Part shown: piece by piece, positions 16,677-29,386 of the stretch
Layout: every line of letters begins with the position of its first letter
Numbering within the stretch: position 1 is the stretch's first letter
Assembly: GCA_016195265.1 (NCBI GenBank)
Contig: JACPZW010000082.1
Coordinates: forward strand, 1 to 64,000
From: Acidobacteriota bacterium
GTDB lineage: Bacteria; Acidobacteriota; Vicinamibacteria; Vicinamibacterales; CAVVIG01
Direction: 5' to 3'
Length of the DNA stretch: 64,000 nucleotides
Notes under the pieces: model-generated
Seen by the model: the letters and a program-made list of their open reading frames with translations, nothing else
What the model was told of the DNA's origin: nothing
The model's database searches: none
Translations under genes and position numbers: made by a program

Positions 16677-18566
16677 TTACTCTCCGCCCGTCATGCCCGC
16701 GCCCGGGACGCGGCTCGTTTTCTTCGTCACTTCGTAGCCTTCCTGCGCCAGCACATCGTCGGTGATGCTGCGGGCGTCGATCGGCAGACCGTTGTAATGG
16801 AGGACGCTGCGCAGCTTCGTCTGCCGCTCGGGCGAGAGCTCGAGCTTCATGAGCTGCCGCATCTGCGCGTCGCGATTCTGCTCGATGACATAGATGCGAT
16901 CGTGCGCGTCGATGAACGTCACGAGGTCATCCGTGAACGGATACGCCCGCAGCCGGAAGTACGACGTTTCGACCTTGGTCTCCTCGCGGAGCTGATCGCG
17001 GCTCTCCTCGGTCGCGTAATGCGACGTGCCGAACGCGATGAAGCCGACCTTCGCCTTCGGATTGTTCTGCACGACCGGCTTCGGCACGTGCGTGCGCGCC
17101 GTCTCGAACTTCCGGTTCAGCCGGTCCATGTTCTCGACGTAGTCGTCCGGGCGCTCGCTGTACTGCCCCTTCGCGTTGTGGCCCGATCCCCGCGCGAAGT
17201 ACGGCGGCATGTGGTCGCCCGGAATCGTGCGGTACGGAATGCCGTCGCCGTCCACGTCGGTGTAGCGGCCCCACGATCCGAGTTCCTTCAGCTTCGCCTC
17301 GGTGAGCAGCTTGCCGCGGTTGATCGGCGTCGTCGGATACGTGAACGCATCGGACATCCAGTTGTTCATGCCGAGGTCGAGGTCCATCATCACGAACACG
17401 GGCGTCTGGAACTGTTCGGCGAGCTCGAACGCCTCCTGCGCCATCGTGTAACACTCCTCGACCGACGAGGGAATGATCATGATGTGCTTGGTGTCGCCGT
17501 GCGAGAGGAAGGCGGCCTGGATCAAATCCCCCTGCGCGGTCCGCGTCGGCAGGCCCGTGGAGGGCCCGACTCGCTGCACATCGAAGATAACCGCCGGTGT
17601 CTCGGCGTAGTAGGCCAGGCCGGCGAACTCGCCCATGAGCGAGATCCCGGGACCGGCCGTCGCCGTCATCGACCGCGCGCCCGCCCAGCTGGCGCCAATC
17701 ACCATGCCGAGCGACGCGATCTCGTCCTCCGCCTGCACAATCGCGAACGTGGCCTTTCCCGTCGCCTTGTCGATGCGGTACTTCTTCATGTACGAGATGA
17801 GCGACTCGCACAATGACGACGAGGGCGTGATCGGATACCACGCGACAACGGTGACGCCCGCCATCATGCAGCCGATCGCCGCGGCGGCGTTGCCTTCGAT
17901 CAGAATCTTGCCGGCCGTCTCGTTCATCGGCTCGATGAAGAACGGATCTTGCTTGGTGAAGGTGGCTTCCGCGTAATCCCATCCCGCCTTGAGCGCGGCG
18001 GCGTTGAGCACGACGGCTTTGGCCTTCTTGCCGAGCTGCTTCCCCAGCGCCTGCTCCATCAGCTTCGGGTCCAGGCCGAGGATTTTCGCCAGCACGCCCG
18101 GATAGATCATGTTCTTCACGAGGCGCCGCAGCTTCGCGTCCGGGCACACCGCCGCGACGAGTTTGTCGAACGGCACGGGATAGAACACGAGGTCGGTGCG
18201 CAGCGCGTTGAGCTTCAGCGGCTCGTCGTACACGACCGCGGACCCGGGTTCGAGCGTCAGGACGTCTTCCTTCGCGGTCTCGGGATTCATCGCGACGAGG
18301 AAGTCCACTTCCTTCTTGCGCGCGATGTAATGCCGCTTGCTGGCGCGGATCGTGTACCACGTCGGCAGTCCGGCAATGTTCGACGGGAACATGTTCTTGC
18401 CGGACACCGGCACGCCCATCAGGAGGACCGAGCGCAGCAGCACCATGTTGGCGGTCTGGCTGCCCGACCCGTTGACGGTGGCGACCTGAATGCTGAAATC
18501 GTTGACGACACGCTGGCGGTGGGCTGAGGCCTGCTTCTCCTGGACGGCAAGATCGGTCGGTGACAT
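16677..18566 (-). CDS. korA: 2-oxoacid:ferredoxin oxidoreductase, fused gamma-alpha subunit
   Basis: 629 residues from the ATG at 18566 (MSPTDLAVQEKQ), which has AAGGA 9 bp upstream; the open frame continues to 18641 without such a site. The N-terminal third is the gamma domain (NGSGSQTANMVLLRSVLLMGVPVSGKNMFPSNIAG); the rest is the pyrimidine-binding alpha domain with VVAWYPITPSSSLCE, QAEDEIASLGMVIGASWAGAR and GPSTGLPTRTAQGDL. It oxidises 2-oxoglutarate to succinyl-CoA while reducing ferredoxin, replacing the NAD-linked dehydrogenase. The sucCD neighbours support 2-oxoglutarate as substrate. Confidence 0.93.
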   Translation of the reverse strand: MSPTDLAVQEKQASAHRQRVVNDFSIQVATVNGSGSQTANMVLLRSVLLMGVPVSGKNMFPSNIAGLPTWYTIRASKRHYIARKKEVDFLVAMNPETAKEDVLTLEPGSAVVYDEPLKLNALRTDLVFYPVPFDKLVAAVCPDAKLRRLVKNMIYPGVLAKILGLDPKLMEQALGKQLGKKAKAVVLNAAALKAGWDYAEATFTKQDPFFIEPMNETAGKILIEGNAAAAIGCMMAGVTVVAWYPITPSSSLCESLISYMKKYRIDKATGKATFAIVQAEDEIASLGMVIGASWAGARSMTATAGPGISLMGEFAGLAYYAETPAVIFDVQRVGPSTGLPTRTAQGDLIQAAFLSHGDTKHIMIIPSSVEECYTMAQEAFELAEQFQTPVFVMMDLDLGMNNWMSDAFTYPTTPINRGKLLTEAKLKELGSWGRYTDVDGDGIPYRTIPGDHMPPYFARGSGHNAKGQYSERPDDYVENMDRLNRKFETARTHVPKPVVQNNPKAKVGFIAFGTSHYATEESRDQLREETKVETSYFRLRAYPFTDDLVTFIDAHDRIYVIEQNRDAQMRQLMKLELSPERQTKLRSVLHYNGLPIDARSITDDVLAQEGYEVTKKTSRVPGAGMTGGE

Positions 18567-18657
18567 TCTCAAGTCCTTATAGCGTATGAAGATAGAAGGA
18601 TGTGCAACCCGACAAGTATAGCACGTGGGGCGACGGACCAAGGCGAGCCGGGCGGAC

Positions 18658-19527
18658 CTACAGCAGATCTTTGATCGCGCGCCCCATGTCCGCCGGACTC
18701 TTGACGACCTTCACGCCGGCCGCGGTGAGTGCGGCCATCTTCTCGGCCGCCGTGCCCTTACCGCCCGCAATGATGGCGCCGGCGTGGCCCATGCGCCGGC
18801 CCGGCGGCGCGGTCTGGCCCGCGATGAATCCGACGACGGGTTTCTTGAAGTGCGCCTTGATCCACGCGGCCGCCTCTTCCTCCGCGCTCCCGCCGATTTC
18901 GCCGATCATGATCACGGCGTCGGTATCCGGATCCGCCGCGAACAGCTTCAGCGCGTCGATGTGCGAGGTGCCGATCAGCGGATCTCCGCCGATCCCGATG
19001 CACGTCGTCTGGCCGAGGCCAAGGACGGTCAACTGGTGGATGGCTTCGTAGGTCAGCGTCCCGCTCTTCGACACGATGCCGATGCGGCCCTCCTTGCAGA
19101 TGTTGCCGGGAATGATGCCGGCCTTGGCCTTGCCGGGCGAAATGAGGCCGGGACAATTCGGGCCGACCAGGCGCGAGCCCGGACGCTCCTTGAGGAACGT
19201 CATCGCGCGCATCATGTCGAGCGTCGGAATGCCCTCAGTGATGCATACGACCAGCGCGAGCCCCGCATCGGCGGATTCCATTACGGCGTCCGCGGCGAAT
19301 GCCGGCGGCACGAACACGACCGACGCGTTCGCGCCGGTCTGCTTCACGGCGTCGCGCACGGTGTCGAAGATCGGCCAGCCCTCGTGGGTCGTGCCGCCTT
19401 TGCCCGGCGTCACGCCCCCGACGACGGTCGTGCCATAAGCCGCGGCCTGTTTGGCGTGGAACGTGCCCTCGCGGCCGGTCAAGCCTTGCACCAGTAGTCG
19501 TGTCGACTTGTCAATCAGAACAGCCAT
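18658..19527 (-). CDS. sucD: succinyl-CoA ligase, alpha subunit
   Basis: 289 residues. CoA-binding Rossmann domain at the N-terminus ([29 protein letters not shown]), then the active-site phosphohistidine in [15 protein letters not shown]. Substrate-level phosphorylation step of the TCA cycle with SucC, encoded just upstream. Confidence 0.97.
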   Translation of the reverse strand: MAVLIDKSTRLLVQGLTGREGTFHAKQAAAYGTTVVGGVTPGKGGTTHEGWPIFDTVRDAVKQTGANASVVFVPPAFAADAVMESADAGLALVVCITEGIPTLDMMRAMTFLKERPGSRLVGPNCPGLISPGKAKAGIIPGNICKEGRIGIVSKSGTLTYEAIHQLTVLGLGQTTCIGIGGDPLIGTSHIDALKLFAADPDTDAVIMIGEIGGSAEEEAAAWIKAHFKKPVVGFIAGQTAPPGRRMGHAGAIIAGGKGTAAEKMAALTAAGVKVVKSPADMGRAIKDLL

Positions 19528-19540
19528 ACGTCAGTGAACG

Positions 19541-19626
19541 TCCCAACCGCTTCTTCGTCGTTCTTTTATCTTCGTCGTTCTGTTTCCTTCTTCTTCGTTC
19601 TTCTTCGTGTTTTCGTGTCTTCGTGG
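19541..19626. repeat. degenerate TTCGTCGTTC / TTCTTCGTG repeat between sucC and sucD
   Basis: A pyrimidine-rich run on the top strand with irregular repeats of CTTCGTCGTTC, TTCTTCGTT and TTTTCGTGTCTTCGTGG. It fills the sucC to sucD spacer and begins about 13 bp after the sucC stop codon. The period is less regular than in the other spacer repeats. Confidence 0.65.
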
Positions 19627-19638
19627 CCAACGGCGCCG

Positions 19639-20799
<1,161 letters not shown>

Positions 20800-20864
20800 G
20801 ACGGCAGAAAGGTCCTGATGCTAACTTGCGCGTGCTCCTGACGCAACAGTAAACTCCTTGATCG

Positions 20865-21550
20865 ATGGCATCGCGAGGCGGTTTCCTGTCGACGTCGGTC
20901 GGAACGAAGCTCCTCATCGGCGTCACCGGCTTTCTTCTCTTCCTTTACCTGCTCATCCACATCGGCGGCAACGCACTGATCTTCTTCGGGCCCGCGGTCT
21001 TCAACAACTACGCGTACGTGATGGAGCAGAAGAATCCGCTGCTGCCGCTCATCGAGCTGGCGCTGCTGGCGGTTTTCCTGATTCACGCGTTCAAGACCGT
21101 GCGCATGTTCCTCGCCAATCAATCGGCGCGGCCGGTGCCGTACGCGATGAAGAAGCCGGCCGGCACGCCGAGCCGCAAGACGCTGGCGTCCTCGACCATG
21201 ATCGTGTCCGGTCTCTGGCTGCTCGTCTTCCTCATCATTCACGTGAAGGCGTTCAGGTTCGGTCCGGAGTACGACTGGCCCGCGGGCGGCCGCGATCTCT
21301 ACCGGCAGGAAATGGAGAATCTCTCCAACCCGCTGATGGTTCTCTTCTACATCCTCTCGATGACCGTCGTCGGATCGCACCTGTTCCACGGCATCGCGAG
21401 CGCCGTGCAGTCGCTCGGCCTCGATCATCCGAAGTGGACGCCGCGGCTGCTGTTCGCGGGTAAGGTCTTCGCGGTGATCATCGCCGTCGGCTTCATGATT
21501 ATCGCGGCGTGGGTTTACCTGAATCAGCCGGGCGCCGGGAGGGTCCGCGT

Positions 21551-21554
<4 letters not shown>
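20865..21554 (+). CDS. sdhC: succinate dehydrogenase cytochrome b558 subunit
   Basis: 229 residues with five membrane helices, the single large anchor of the b558 type that carries two hemes and reduces menaquinone (type known from Bacillus and Bacteroidota). Histidines suited to heme ligation are in [33 protein letters not shown] and [22 protein letters not shown] box ends 9 bp before the ATG. Its stop overlaps the sdhA start (ATGA). Confidence 0.93.
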
Positions 21555-23464
<1,910 letters not shown>

Positions 23465-23505
23465 CGTGGCTGGTGGCTGGGAAAAGCGAGTCACGAGCCA
23501 GCAGT
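23465..23505. repeat. GTGGCTG heptamer repeat after sdhA
   Basis: GTGGCTG-GTGGCTG followed within 20 bp by a GAGCCAGCAG complement. It starts directly after the sdhA TGA. The same heptamer, more expanded, is at 41931-41967. Confidence 0.7.
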
Positions 23506-23518
23506 CGCCTGAGGATCC

Positions 23519-24265
23519 ATGAATCTCAAACTCAGAATCTGGCGGCAAGCAGGGCCTGCGGCGGCCGGCCGGCTGGTCGAGTATGCGGCCGATCATGTCT
23601 CGCCCGACATGTCGTTCCTCGAGATGCTCGACGTCGTCAACGAAGGGCTGACCAAGAAGGGCGAGGAGGCGATCGCGTTCGACTCCGACTGCCGCGAAGG
23701 CATCTGCGGCACGTGCAGCCTCGTCATCAACGGTGTGCCGCACGGACCCGATCGCGGAACGACCGCCTGTCAGCTCCACATGCGACGGTTCAAGGACGGC
23801 GACTCGGTCACCATCGAGCCGTGGCGGGCCGCCGCGTTTCCGGTGGTGAAGGACCTGATCGTCGACCGGAGTGCCTTCGATCGCATCATCGCCGCGGGCG
23901 GCTACGTGTCGGTGAACTGCGGCGGCGCCCCAGACGGCAACGCGATACCGATTCCGAAGGACGTCGCCGACCTGGCAATGGACTCCGCCGCGTGCATCGG
24001 CTGCGGCGCGTGCGTCGCGGCCTGCAAGAACGCGTCGGCGCACCTCTTCATGAGCGCCAAGATCTCGCAGTTCGCGCTGCTGCCGCAGGGCCACCCCGAA
24101 CGCCACCGTCGTGTGACGGCGATGATCGCGCAGGCGGACGGTGAAGGATTCGGGAGCTGCTCGAACGAAGGCGAGTGCCAGGCGGTGTGTCCGAAGGAGA
24201 TTCCCATCTCCAACATCGCGCGCATGACGCGCGAGTACGTCAAAGCCGCGCTGCTGGCCAAGTAG
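23519..24265 (+). CDS. sdhB: succinate dehydrogenase iron-sulfur subunit
   Basis: 248 residues. [2Fe-2S] ligands in [10 protein letters not shown] and TTACQLHM, and cluster-binding cysteines in [13 protein letters not shown] and [20 protein letters not shown] for the [4Fe-4S] and [3Fe-4S] centres. Carries electrons from SdhA flavin to the SdhC hemes. The spacer before it holds a GTGGCTG repeat. Confidence 0.96.
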   Translation: MNLKLRIWRQAGPAAAGRLVEYAADHVSPDMSFLEMLDVVNEGLTKKGEEAIAFDSDCREGICGTCSLVINGVPHGPDRGTTACQLHMRRFKDGDSVTIEPWRAAAFPVVKDLIVDRSAFDRIIAAGGYVSVNCGGAPDGNAIPIPKDVADLAMDSAACIGCGACVAACKNASAHLFMSAKISQFALLPQGHPERHRRVTAMIAQADGEGFGSCSNEGECQAVCPKEIPISNIARMTREYVKAALLAK

Positions 24266-24286
24266 AGGCCGAGCTTGCTCGGCCTC
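24265..24286. terminator. stem-loop between convergent sdhB and methyltransferase genes
   Basis: GAGGCCGAG, CTTG loop, CTCGGCCTC: a perfect 9-bp stem starting on the last base of the sdhB stop codon. There is no T-tract, so it may be an mRNA 3'-end structure rather than a classical terminator. Downstream (24312-24365) is a second GC-rich element sharing GGCGCTTCGGCGAGCC with 7703-7718. Confidence 0.6.
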
Positions 24287-24366
24287 AGAGGGCGGCTGCC
24301 TACGCGCCTCCGGCGCTTCGGCGAGCCTAGCCGCAGCCTTGGCGGAGGCTGGAGTAAGCTCCGCCC

Positions 24367-25143
24367 CTACGTCGTCCAGCCTACCGTCGCGTACAGCCTG
24401 AAGTCCGTGATCAGATCGAGCGTGCCGCCGTCGCGCGCACGGCCGGCTCCGGCGGTGCGCAGGCGCTCCACGCCGGCCTTGAACTCCTCGTCGGTCAGGA
24501 CGGTCAGCTGCGAGGTGTACTTGCGATCCACCATGCCACCGGCGAACGCTTCGCCGGCCGGCATCAGCGCCTCGATGCGGTCGGCCTCGGACGATTCGGC
24601 CCACGCGAATCCCGCGCGCGACAGCTCGCCGCGCAGTGTCCGCACGGCCGCGAATCGGGCGCGGTCGATCTTGAGCGTTTCCGGGAAATAGTCGTAGACC
24701 CACCACTCGTCGCGCTCCGCGTGGGGATCCTTGCCGATGGTCAGCAGTCCCCCGCCCGGACGCAGGACCCGTCGCGCTTCGGCAAAGAAGCGCTCTCGAT
24801 CCGCGAAGTGGTGAAGCGCGTTGACGCAGAAGACGCGGTCCAAGGAGGCGTCGCGCCATGGGAGGGTTTCGGCGCGCGCGCGCACGAGCCGCGCGCCAGG
24901 CACGGCGTCACGGGCCCGCGACAACATCCCGAAGGACGGTTCGACGCCCGCGACGAACGGCGACAGACCGATCACCGCATCCAGCCAATGGCCGGTCCCG
25001 CAGCCGACTTCCAGGATTGCCGCGGGTTTCTCGGAGCCGACGAAATCGAGCAGCGTTTCGCGAACGCCGCTATACGTATGGAGTGCGTACCGTCGATCGA
25101 AGCCGTCGGCGACACTGTCGTAGTCGACGACCCGGCCGCTCAC
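24367..25143 (-). CDS. class I SAM-dependent methyltransferase
   Basis: 258 residues from GTG at 25143, which overlaps the stop of the upstream DUF2007 gene by 4 bp (GTGA). Motif I ILEVGCGTGHWLDAV, motif II VAGVEPSFGML, motif III region RAETLPWRDASLDRVFCVNALHHF and RRVLRPGGGLLTIG form the Rossmann SAM-binding core of the UbiE/type 11 group. The acceptor substrate cannot be predicted. A longer open frame upstream lacks support. Confidence 0.85.
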   Translation of the reverse strand: MSGRVVDYDSVADGFDRRYALHTYSGVRETLLDFVGSEKPAAILEVGCGTGHWLDAVIGLSPFVAGVEPSFGMLSRARDAVPGARLVRARAETLPWRDASLDRVFCVNALHHFADRERFFAEARRVLRPGGGLLTIGKDPHAERDEWWVYDYFPETLKIDRARFAAVRTLRGELSRAGFAWAESSEADRIEALMPAGEAFAGGMVDRKYTSQLTVLTDEEFKAGVERLRTAGAGRARDGGTLDLITDFRLYATVGWTT

Positions 25144-25367
25144 GCGTTCTTGGCCTCGATCCCCAGAATCTCGCTCGCGGCCTTCGCGTCGTCGGTGCTC
25201 ACGAGAATGGCGACGCCGCGGCCCTCCCACAGGCCCGGCTGAAGACCGCCGGCATCGTCGCCGCGCACCATCGACTCGATTCCCGCGGCGTCCAGAGCGC
25301 TCTTGGCCATATCGGCCTCGGGCCGGCTCATGAACGTGTGGACGACGACAAGATCGGGATGCTTCAT
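25140..25367 (-). CDS. small DUF2007-type protein
   Basis: 75 residues from the ATG at 25367 with AAAGGG upstream. DLVVVHTFMSRPEADMAKSALDAAGIESMVRGDDAGG followed by VAILVSTDDAKAASEIL is the DUF2007 pattern (putative signal-transducing domain of unknown role). Translationally coupled to the methyltransferase and 25 bp after mdh. Confidence 0.8.
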   Translation of the reverse strand: MKHPDLVVVHTFMSRPEADMAKSALDAAGIESMVRGDDAGGLQPGLWEGRGVAILVSTDDAKAASEILGIEAKNA

Positions 25368-25392
25368 GCGGCGCCCTTTCAGCGATGCGACC

Positions 25393-26319
25393 TCAGACTT
25401 TGATGACGCCGACCAGTTCCTTGACGGCCGCCGCCGACTTCTTGAAGGCGGCATCTTCGTCCGCGGTCAATTTGATCTCGATGATCTTCTCGACGCCGCG
25501 CGCGCCGAGCTTGCACGGCACGCCGACGAACAGGTCGCGCACGCCGTACTCGCCCTGCAGGAAGACCGAGCAGGGGAGAATCTTCTTCTTGTCGAGCAGG
25601 ATCGCCTCGACCATCTCGACGACCGACGCGCCGGGCGCGTACCAGGCGCTGGTCCCGACCAGTTTCGTGATCTCCGCGCCGCCGTTCGCGGTGCGATCGC
25701 AGATGCGCGCGATCGTTTCCTTGTCCATCAGGTCGGTAATCGGGATGCCCGCGACCGTCGAGTACCGCGGCAGCGGGACCATCGTGTCGCCGTGGCCGCC
25801 GAGGACGAAGGCGTGCACGTTGTCCACGGACACGTTCAGTTCCTTCGCGATGAACGCGCGCATGCGGGCGGAGTCGAGCACGCCGGCCATGCCGATCACG
25901 CGCTCGCGCGGGAACTTCGAGAGCTTGTAGACCGCCTGCGCCATCGCGTCGAGCGGATTGGACACCGGGATGATGATGCAGTTCGGCGAGTGCTTCACGA
26001 TCTGCTCGGTCACCTGCTGCATGATCTTGAAGTTCACGTTGAGCAGGTCGTCGCGGCTCATACCCGGCTTGCGCGGCATGCCCGACGTCACAACGACGAT
26101 GTCGGAGTTCGCGCTCTCGGCGTAGTCGCCGGTTCCGAGCACGCGCGAGTCCGATCCCCACACCGGAGCGGCTTCCAGCATGTCGAGCGCCACGCCGGCC
26201 GCTTTCTGATCGGCGATATCGATCACCACGACGTCGGCGAGCTGCTTGTCCGCGACGCCGCGGGCCACGGTGGCGCCGACGTTGCCCGCGCCGCCGACTA
26301 CCGTCACTTTTCGATTCAT
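25393..26319 (-). CDS. mdh: malate dehydrogenase (LDH-like)
   Basis: 308 residues from the ATG at 26319, preceded by CAGGAG. NAD site [19 protein letters not shown], substrate Arg in [26 protein letters not shown] and the catalytic His in [13 protein letters not shown]. Oxidises malate to oxaloacetate. The open frame continues to 26676 in the wrong phase over icd and is not coding there. It follows icd by 41 bp, including a small CCACGGAGG repeat remnant. Confidence 0.96.
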   Translation of the reverse strand: MNRKVTVVGGAGNVGATVARGVADKQLADVVVIDIADQKAAGVALDMLEAAPVWGSDSRVLGTGDYAESANSDIVVVTSGMPRKPGMSRDDLLNVNFKIMQQVTEQIVKHSPNCIIIPVSNPLDAMAQAVYKLSKFPRERVIGMAGVLDSARMRAFIAKELNVSVDNVHAFVLGGHGDTMVPLPRYSTVAGIPITDLMDKETIARICDRTANGGAEITKLVGTSAWYAPGASVVEMVEAILLDKKKILPCSVFLQGEYGVRDLFVGVPCKLGARGVEKIIEIKLTADEDAAFKKSAAAVKELVGVIKV

Positions 26320-26360
26320 ATCGACTCCTGAGAACGTGAACCACGGAGGTGGTTCATCTT

Positions 26361-27596
26361 CTACATGTTCTTGATAATCGCGTCCGCGAATTCCGAAGTC
26401 TTCAGTTCTGTCGCGCCTTGCATCTGTCGCGCCAGGTCGTAAGTGACTTTCTTCTGGGCGATCGTCTTCTCGAGGCCGCGCTCGATGAGCCCGCCCGCCT
26501 CGTTCCACCCCATGTAGTTCAGCATCATCACGCCGGACAGGATGACGGACGCCGGGTTGATCACGTCCTTCCCCGCGTACTTCGGCGCCGTGCCGTGCGT
26601 GGCTTCGAAGAACGCGATGTCGTCGCCGACGTTGGCGCCCGGCGCCATGCCCAGGCCGCCCACCTGCGCCGCGCACGCGTCGGACAGGTAGTCGCCGTTC
26701 AAGTTAGGCGTCGCGAAGACGTCGTACTCGGCCGTCCGCGTCAAAATCTGCTGGAACACGCTGTCGGCGATGCGATCGTTGATCACGAGCTTCCCGTCCT
26801 TCGACGCGCCCTGGCTGACCTCGTCCTCGGTCACGATCTGGTCGCGGAATTCAGCCTTCGCAACCTCGTAGCCCCAGTCACGAAAGGCGCCTTCCGTGAA
26901 TTTCATGATGTTGCCCTTGTGAACAATGGTCACGACCTTGCGGTTGTTGGCCAAGGCGTATTGAATCGCCATCCGGACCAGCCGCTTCGTCCCGGTCTCG
27001 GACATCGGCTTGATGCCGATTCCGGAATCGGGCGCGATGCGCTTCCCCATTTCCTTCGCCAGAAATTCGATCACGCGCTCGGCCTGCGGCGTGCCTTTGG
27101 CCCACTCGATCCCGGCGTACACGTCTTCGGTGTTCTCCCGGAAGATGACGACGTTCATCCGTTCGGGATGCGTCACCGGCGCAGGCGTGCCGTCGAAATA
27201 CCGAACGGGACGAATGCAGGCGTACAGATCCAGTACCTGGCGCAATGTGACGTTCAGACTCCGAATCCCGCCGCCGACCGGCGTCGTCAGCGGACCCTTT
27301 ATGGCGACCTTATACGCCTTCACGGCTTCCAGCGTGTCGTTGGGCATCCACTCGCCGGTGAGGTTCTTGGCCTTTTCGCCGGCGAGAATTTCGAACCACG
27401 CGATCCGGCGCGTGCCGCCGAATGCTTTCTTCACCGCGGCGTCGAACACGCGCACGCTCGCCCGCCAGATGTCCGGACCGGTGCCGTCGCCTTCGATGAA
27501 CGGGACGATCGGATCGTCGGGCACGACGAGCTGACCGTTCTTGCGTGAGATTGGCGTGCCGTCTGTCGGCGGTTGGAGCGAAGTAAAATTCGGCAT
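26361..27596 (-). CDS. icd: isocitrate dehydrogenase (NADP-type)
   Basis: 411 residues. [13 protein letters not shown], isocitrate-phosphate contact loop [36 protein letters not shown], and [19 protein letters not shown] for the NADP pocket. The [11 protein letters not shown] stretch and length match bacterial homodimeric NADP enzymes. Supplies 2-oxoglutarate to the korAB enzyme encoded about 9 kb away. Confidence 0.96.
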   Translation of the reverse strand: MPNFTSLQPPTDGTPISRKNGQLVVPDDPIVPFIEGDGTGPDIWRASVRVFDAAVKKAFGGTRRIAWFEILAGEKAKNLTGEWMPNDTLEAVKAYKVAIKGPLTTPVGGGIRSLNVTLRQVLDLYACIRPVRYFDGTPAPVTHPERMNVVIFRENTEDVYAGIEWAKGTPQAERVIEFLAKEMGKRIAPDSGIGIKPMSETGTKRLVRMAIQYALANNRKVVTIVHKGNIMKFTEGAFRDWGYEVAKAEFRDQIVTEDEVSQGASKDGKLVINDRIADSVFQQILTRTAEYDVFATPNLNGDYLSDACAAQVGGLGMAPGANVGDDIAFFEATHGTAPKYAGKDVINPASVILSGVMMLNYMGWNEAGGLIERGLEKTIAQKKVTYDLARQMQGATELKTSEFADAIIKNM

Positions 27597-27645
27597 AATT
27601 TTTAGGTCAGGTCACCTGTCGCTGAAGAAAGATTTCCGCGAACGT

Positions 27646-27666
27646 TGTGGAAAACTCTGTGGAAAA
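27646..27666. repeat. two tandem TGTGGAAAA boxes (DnaA-box-like)
   Basis: TGTGGAAAA at 27646 and again at 27658, 12 bp apart, in the spacer between the divergent icd and serA genes. The complement TTTTCCACA differs from the DnaA box TTATCCACA by one base. Only two copies were seen, so an origin is not claimed. Confidence 0.5.
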
Positions 27667-27776
27667 CGACTCGCGTTCACACCGATGTGCCGCGGTCTTC
27701 CGAATGTTTTAGCGGTTTGCACCACAGTAGGGCGAGTCAACACCGTCGCTCTCCGCGAGAACCAAAACCTCCGGAT

Positions 27777-27782
27777 TATACT
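27777..27782 (+). promoter_or_regulatory. -10-like box TATACT of serA
   Basis: TATACT ends 8 bp before the TTG start codon of serA. No good -35 was found. The spacing suggests a leaderless transcript. Confidence 0.5.
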
Positions 27783-27790
27783 GTAGGCAT

Positions 27791-29386
27791 TTGAAAATCG
27801 TTGTCGCCGACGACCTGCCAGCGTCCGCGCTGGAAATTCTCCGAGCCGAAACCGGTTGGATCGTAGACGCGCGCTCCGGGCGCCCGCCCGCCGCGCTCGC
27901 CGCCGATCTCGCGGACGCGGATGCGCTCCTCGTTCGCAGCGCCACGAAAGTGGACAGCCGGCTTCTCGAATCCGCTCCCTCACTCCGCATCGTCGCGCGC
28001 GCGGGCACCGGCGTCGATAACGTCGACGTGCCGGCCGCCAGCGCCCGCGGCATCCTGGTCGTAAACGCGCCCGGCGCCAACAGCATCAGCGTCGCCGAGC
28101 ATGCCTGCGCGCTCATGCTGGCCCTCGCACGATCGGTACCGGCCGCCGATCGGGCCATGAAAGAGGGGAAATGGGAGAAGCGCCGCTTTCTCGGCACCGA
28201 GGTCCGTGGGAAAACGCTGGGGGTGGCCGGACTCGGACGCATCGGGCAGGAGGTCGCCCAGCGCGCACGCGCGTTCGGGATGCGCGTCGTGGCGCACGAT
28301 CCCTACATATCTAAGGAAGTCGCCTCCGGGCTGGGGGCCGAGCTCATGTCGCTGGACGACCTCTGCGCGACGGCGGACTACGTGACGCTGCACCTGCCGG
28401 CGACACCCGAGACCCGGCACGTGTTCAACGACGACCGGTTCGCGCGCTGCAAACCCGGTATGCGCATCATCAACACGGCTCGCGGCGAGCTCATCGATGG
28501 CGCGGCGCTGCAACGCGCGATCGCCTCCGGCGTCATCGCGGGAGCGGCGCTCGACGTGTTTGAAAAAGAGCCCCCGACGGATTGGTCGCTCGCCCAACTG
28601 CCGCAGGTCATCGCGACTCCACATATCGCCGCGTCCACCGAAGAGGCACAAGAACTTGTCGGCGTCGAAACCGCCGCGACCGTCCGCGATTTCCTGCGGG
28701 ACGGCATCGTCCGCAACGCCGTCAACTTCCCCGCCGTCCACCCGGACGAACTCCAGCGCCTGCAGCCCTGGATCCGCCTCTGCGATCAGTTGGGCGGCGT
28801 GATTACACAAATGGGCACGGGCGGGATCGAAGCGCTCGGTGTCCGGTATTACGGTGCGCTCGTGGAGAGCCGCGGCGTGGAAGTGCTCGCGGCGAGCGTG
28901 GCGGCCGGCCTGCTGAGGCCCATCCTGTCGAGCGGCGTCTCCATCGTCAACGCCCGCGCGGCAGCGCGCGACCGCGGCATCGAAATTGTCGAGACGCGGA
29001 GCTCCCGGCCCCGCCATTTCACGAGCCTCGTCTCGATCAAGCTGCAGACCGATGCCGGCGAGCGCTGGGTGGAGGGGACGGTCTTCGAACCCAACAGCCC
29101 GCGGCTGGTCTCCGTCCTCGGCGTGGACGTCGAGGCGCCGCTGGGCGGGACCATGCTGATCATCGCGAACGACGATCAGCCGGGCGTGATCGGCGAAGTT
29201 GGCACGATTCTCGGGCGCCATCGCGTGAACATCGCGAATTTCGCGCTGGGACGCAGCGACGGGGGGGCCATCGGCGTCGTCAACGTCGATGAGGACGCCG
29301 GCGCGCCGCACGCCCTGGACGCGGCCGTCGAGGAATTGCGACGCGTGCCGGCCATCAAGACGGCCTGGGTCGTCAGGCTCGCGTAG
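27791..29386 (+). CDS. serA: D-3-phosphoglycerate dehydrogenase
   Basis: 531 residues, TTG start directly before KIVVADDLPASALEIL; no ATG or GTG lies upstream in frame. NAD domain GKTLGVAGLGRIGQEVAQRA, catalytic Arg/Glu/His in NTARGELIDG, LDVFEKEP and TPHIAASTEEAQE. The C-terminal intervening domain and ACT domain (ANDDQPGVIGEVGTILG) are complete, so it is the long type 1 form. First step of serine synthesis. Its 3' end overlaps the convergent lipid kinase gene by 14 bp. Confidence 0.95.
   Translation: MKIVVADDLPASALEILRAETGWIVDARSGRPPAALAADLADADALLVRSATKVDSRLLESAPSLRIVARAGTGVDNVDVPAASARGILVVNAPGANSISVAEHACALMLALARSVPAADRAMKEGKWEKRRFLGTEVRGKTLGVAGLGRIGQEVAQRARAFGMRVVAHDPYISKEVASGLGAELMSLDDLCATADYVTLHLPATPETRHVFNDDRFARCKPGMRIINTARGELIDGAALQRAIASGVIAGAALDVFEKEPPTDWSLAQLPQVIATPHIAASTEEAQELVGVETAATVRDFLRDGIVRNAVNFPAVHPDELQRLQPWIRLCDQLGGVITQMGTGGIEALGVRYYGALVESRGVEVLAASVAAGLLRPILSSGVSIVNARAAARDRGIEIVETRSSRPRHFTSLVSIKLQTDAGERWVEGTVFEPNSPRLVSVLGVDVEAPLGGTMLIIANDDQPGVIGEVGTILGRHRVNIANFALGRSDGGAIGVVNVDEDAGAPHALDAAVEELRRVPAIKTAWVVRLA

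Noticed and set aside
26320-26676. N-terminal extension of malate dehydrogenase
   Set aside because: It is icd sequence in another frame; a good ribosome site precedes the ATG at 26319.
27640-27670. Replication origin
   Set aside because: Only two imperfect DnaA-like boxes, no AT-rich unwinding region, and no dnaA or dnaN nearby.
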